A program made the translations under genes and the position numbers. A model generated the notes under the pieces. It did not search any database and was not told where the DNA came from. It saw nothing but the letters and a program-made list of their open reading frames with translations. From assembly GCA_963854835.1 (NCBI GenBank), contig OY978526.1, positions 29,997,073 to 30,061,072 of the forward strand: a DNA stretch of 64,000 bases. The letters are read 5' to 3'. The stretch comes from Megamerina dolium (taxonomy: Eukaryota > Arthropoda > Insecta > Diptera > Megamerinidae). Of the stretch, positions 62,426-64,000 are shown one piece after another (the first letter of the stretch is position 1; each line of letters opens with the position of its first letter).

Positions 62426-62679
62426 TATATCATAATATCAGAAACGGAATTTGAGATGGAGAATATCAAAGTCTTAGACTAACGAGCACAGCAAACATTT
62501 AATTCGTTATTAAAGTGCTACAAATTTGTGACTGATTTGCACTTTTTTTTCGTTTGCAATGAAAGCAGAATGAAATTTATGGGTAATTGCTATTAGTCAG
62601 CGAATGAAAAAAATTCTTTAATAATGCTCTAAGACATTAAATACCGTTGGGCGTTATTTTAGGACCATATAGGCCACAT

Positions 62680-63160
62680 TAAATAGTGGGTGTACAATAT
62701 TTGAAAAAACTGTTTCTCTCTACAATTTTAATCTACATATCAAGTCTGGCTGTCGTTGGTGGAACACTACACAAGTTATGGTGGTTCAAGGTGAAGTATT
62801 GTATGGGAGCTAAATTATATAGTAGGCGTAGTTTTTCACAAATGACAATATTAAACTTTGTGCTACATATGATTGTTGTTGTTGTAGCAAGAAACGGAAA
62901 TGCTGAGTTCTGCCGAGTTGAATGGACCTTGGTCGACCACTTGGCCTAGGGTTTATATGGAAGTTATATAAAATAATAGGTGTGGCTTACCTATTTCTTG
63001 CAGCGTCATTTTTCCCTGTAAAACAAACTTAAACTCAAATATGGTTGTCCTATATTAAAAGTTGTGTGAATTGTAATGGTTTAAAATTTAAAATATTTTA
63101 CGATATTGTAATGGAGCCACATTCAATAATATTCTATTTAAATTTTTCATTTAAACTATT
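62680..63160 (-). repeat. dispersed repeat fragment, family 1
   Basis: Contains GTTATGGTGGTTCAAG, GTATGGGAGCTAAATTATAT, GTAGGCGTAGTTTTTCAC and AATATGGTTGTCCTATATT in the order of the reverse copy at 21950-22850. The ATACCCTG ends are missing. The minus orientation is inferred from GTATGGGAGCT. Confidence 0.62.
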
Positions 63161-64000
63161 ATTTAGTATCGAAAATATGATTCTATTGTTACTATTTTCT
63201 GGCTCGTACCTGTTTCTCTGTTGATATATACATACATACATACAGTATGTGAACACATATTCGTGTATAAAACTTCATCAATGGCTAAACATCAATTTAT
63301 CATATTTGCAATTTTTTTTTGATATTATGATTAATGAAAACTTGTAGAGGACTTTTCGATAAAATATTAATAACATTTATCAATGATTATATATAGATAA
63401 TTATTGTATATACTCGTACTTTTGACGGTAATGAAGGGCATAATGAAATTCTCCAAAATCCATGATACAATGTCATTACTGATATGAGTGTTGGGTATGA
63501 GTTTTCACTTTTACATGAAATGTCAAATTTAGGAAAGATTAAATCGATATATTGATACTTCAAATAACAAAAAAAAAAACAATTTGGAAAAGGTACAACG
63601 AAATATTTTACCATATACTAGTATATGTTTAGATATACTAGAAACATTTATATATGATGTTCACATAAAATAAAAGAAGACCATTAAATTGTAACATACA
63701 ACAGACATATGTAGACTTAATAGACACAGAAAAGCGTTACATCCATGCTATACATGAAAATGACAACAATTTACATACACCATAGATACCAATACCAATA
63801 TAGAAATACCACGGTCATACTGCATATGTAACATACTTACATGTATATAGGCAAGGATGAGCTGATTCATGTGAATTCATGATGTGGCAAATCATCAATC
63901 AAAATCAAAAGCAAAAGCACATTTGACATTAATTTATTCAAAAGGACAAATATACATACGAGCCATAGATACGCACCGTATATATAGAATTCTTCTCGTT
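63161..64000. other. intergenic to window edge, no gene seen
   Basis: AT-rich with short CATA/TACA repeats (63229-63245). No supported feature. Confidence 0.5.

Larger units (their letters stand above)
61260..62540 (+). repeat. degenerate repeat array, family 4, split by a mariner
   Basis: Phrases GCGATTTAAGATGGGAGTTG (61377), GCGATTTAAGATGGGACTGT (61554) and GGAATTTGAGATGGAGAATA (62445) recur at about 177 bp once the mariner at 61656-62425 is removed. Each is followed by CAAAGT/AAAAGTC and a CTATAAA-like or similar stretch. Non-coding and limited to this place in the window. Confidence 0.55.

Overview
This window looks like non-coding genomic DNA from a higher (schizophoran) fly, most likely a tephritid fruit fly. 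The evidence is very AT-rich sequence dense in microsatellites, several mariner/Tc1 lineages (one resembling the rosa-type mariners first described from Ceratitis), 3' ends of insect non-LTR retrotransposons, a tRNA-derived SINE, and short-period dispersed repeats of the kind common in Diptera. The species call is an inference. I recognise no exon of a conserved host protein in the 64 kb, so the window is either intergenic or lies inside a very large intron.

The one convincing host-type gene is small and on the minus strand: a single-exon gene at about 21038-21334. It has a TATA box, a roughly 64-nt leader, a 36-codon reading frame encoding a signal peptide plus a short arginine/proline-containing mature peptide, and an AATAAA signal. 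I do not recognise the family. It could be an immune, seminal or regulatory peptide. It is the most interesting item here.

All other recognisable coding sequence is transposon-derived and broken. From left to right: a minus-strand mariner fragment (1-390); a complete but defective rosa-type mariner with inverted repeats and TA target duplications (1068-2133); a SINE with a perfect 12-bp target duplication (6874-7241); a diverged SINE (13139-13400); a non-LTR 3' end with an 11-bp target duplication (13987-14434); a near full-length Mos1-type mariner (16794-18065); a non-LTR fragment (22842-23291) inside a long dispersed repeat; another non-LTR end (24000-24420); a second SINE whose AT tail was invaded by a nearly complete Tc1-type transposon (25007-27089); a jockey-type 3' end (34310-34520); an RNase-H-bearing non-LTR 3' end with a TAA tail (37858-38965); a TTAA-flanked, Kolobok-like element (40870-41679); a mariner fragment (48095-48440); a TTTAAAC-rich MITE (48942-49221); and a deleted DD34D mariner (61656-62425).

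The background into which these elements fell is itself repetitive. At least four families of degenerate repeats with internal periods of very roughly 80-270 bp cover much of the window (called families 1-4 below). Families 1, 2 and 3 share a short core resembling CTCCCATAYAAA, which suggests common ancestry or convergent structure. Six of the transposons above are inserted in these arrays and a seventh in the SINE tail, so the order of events can be read from the nesting. The rest is microsatellite-rich DNA (TA, CA, GA, CAA, AAT, GATG, GTAT, CAGT and others) in which I see no gene.
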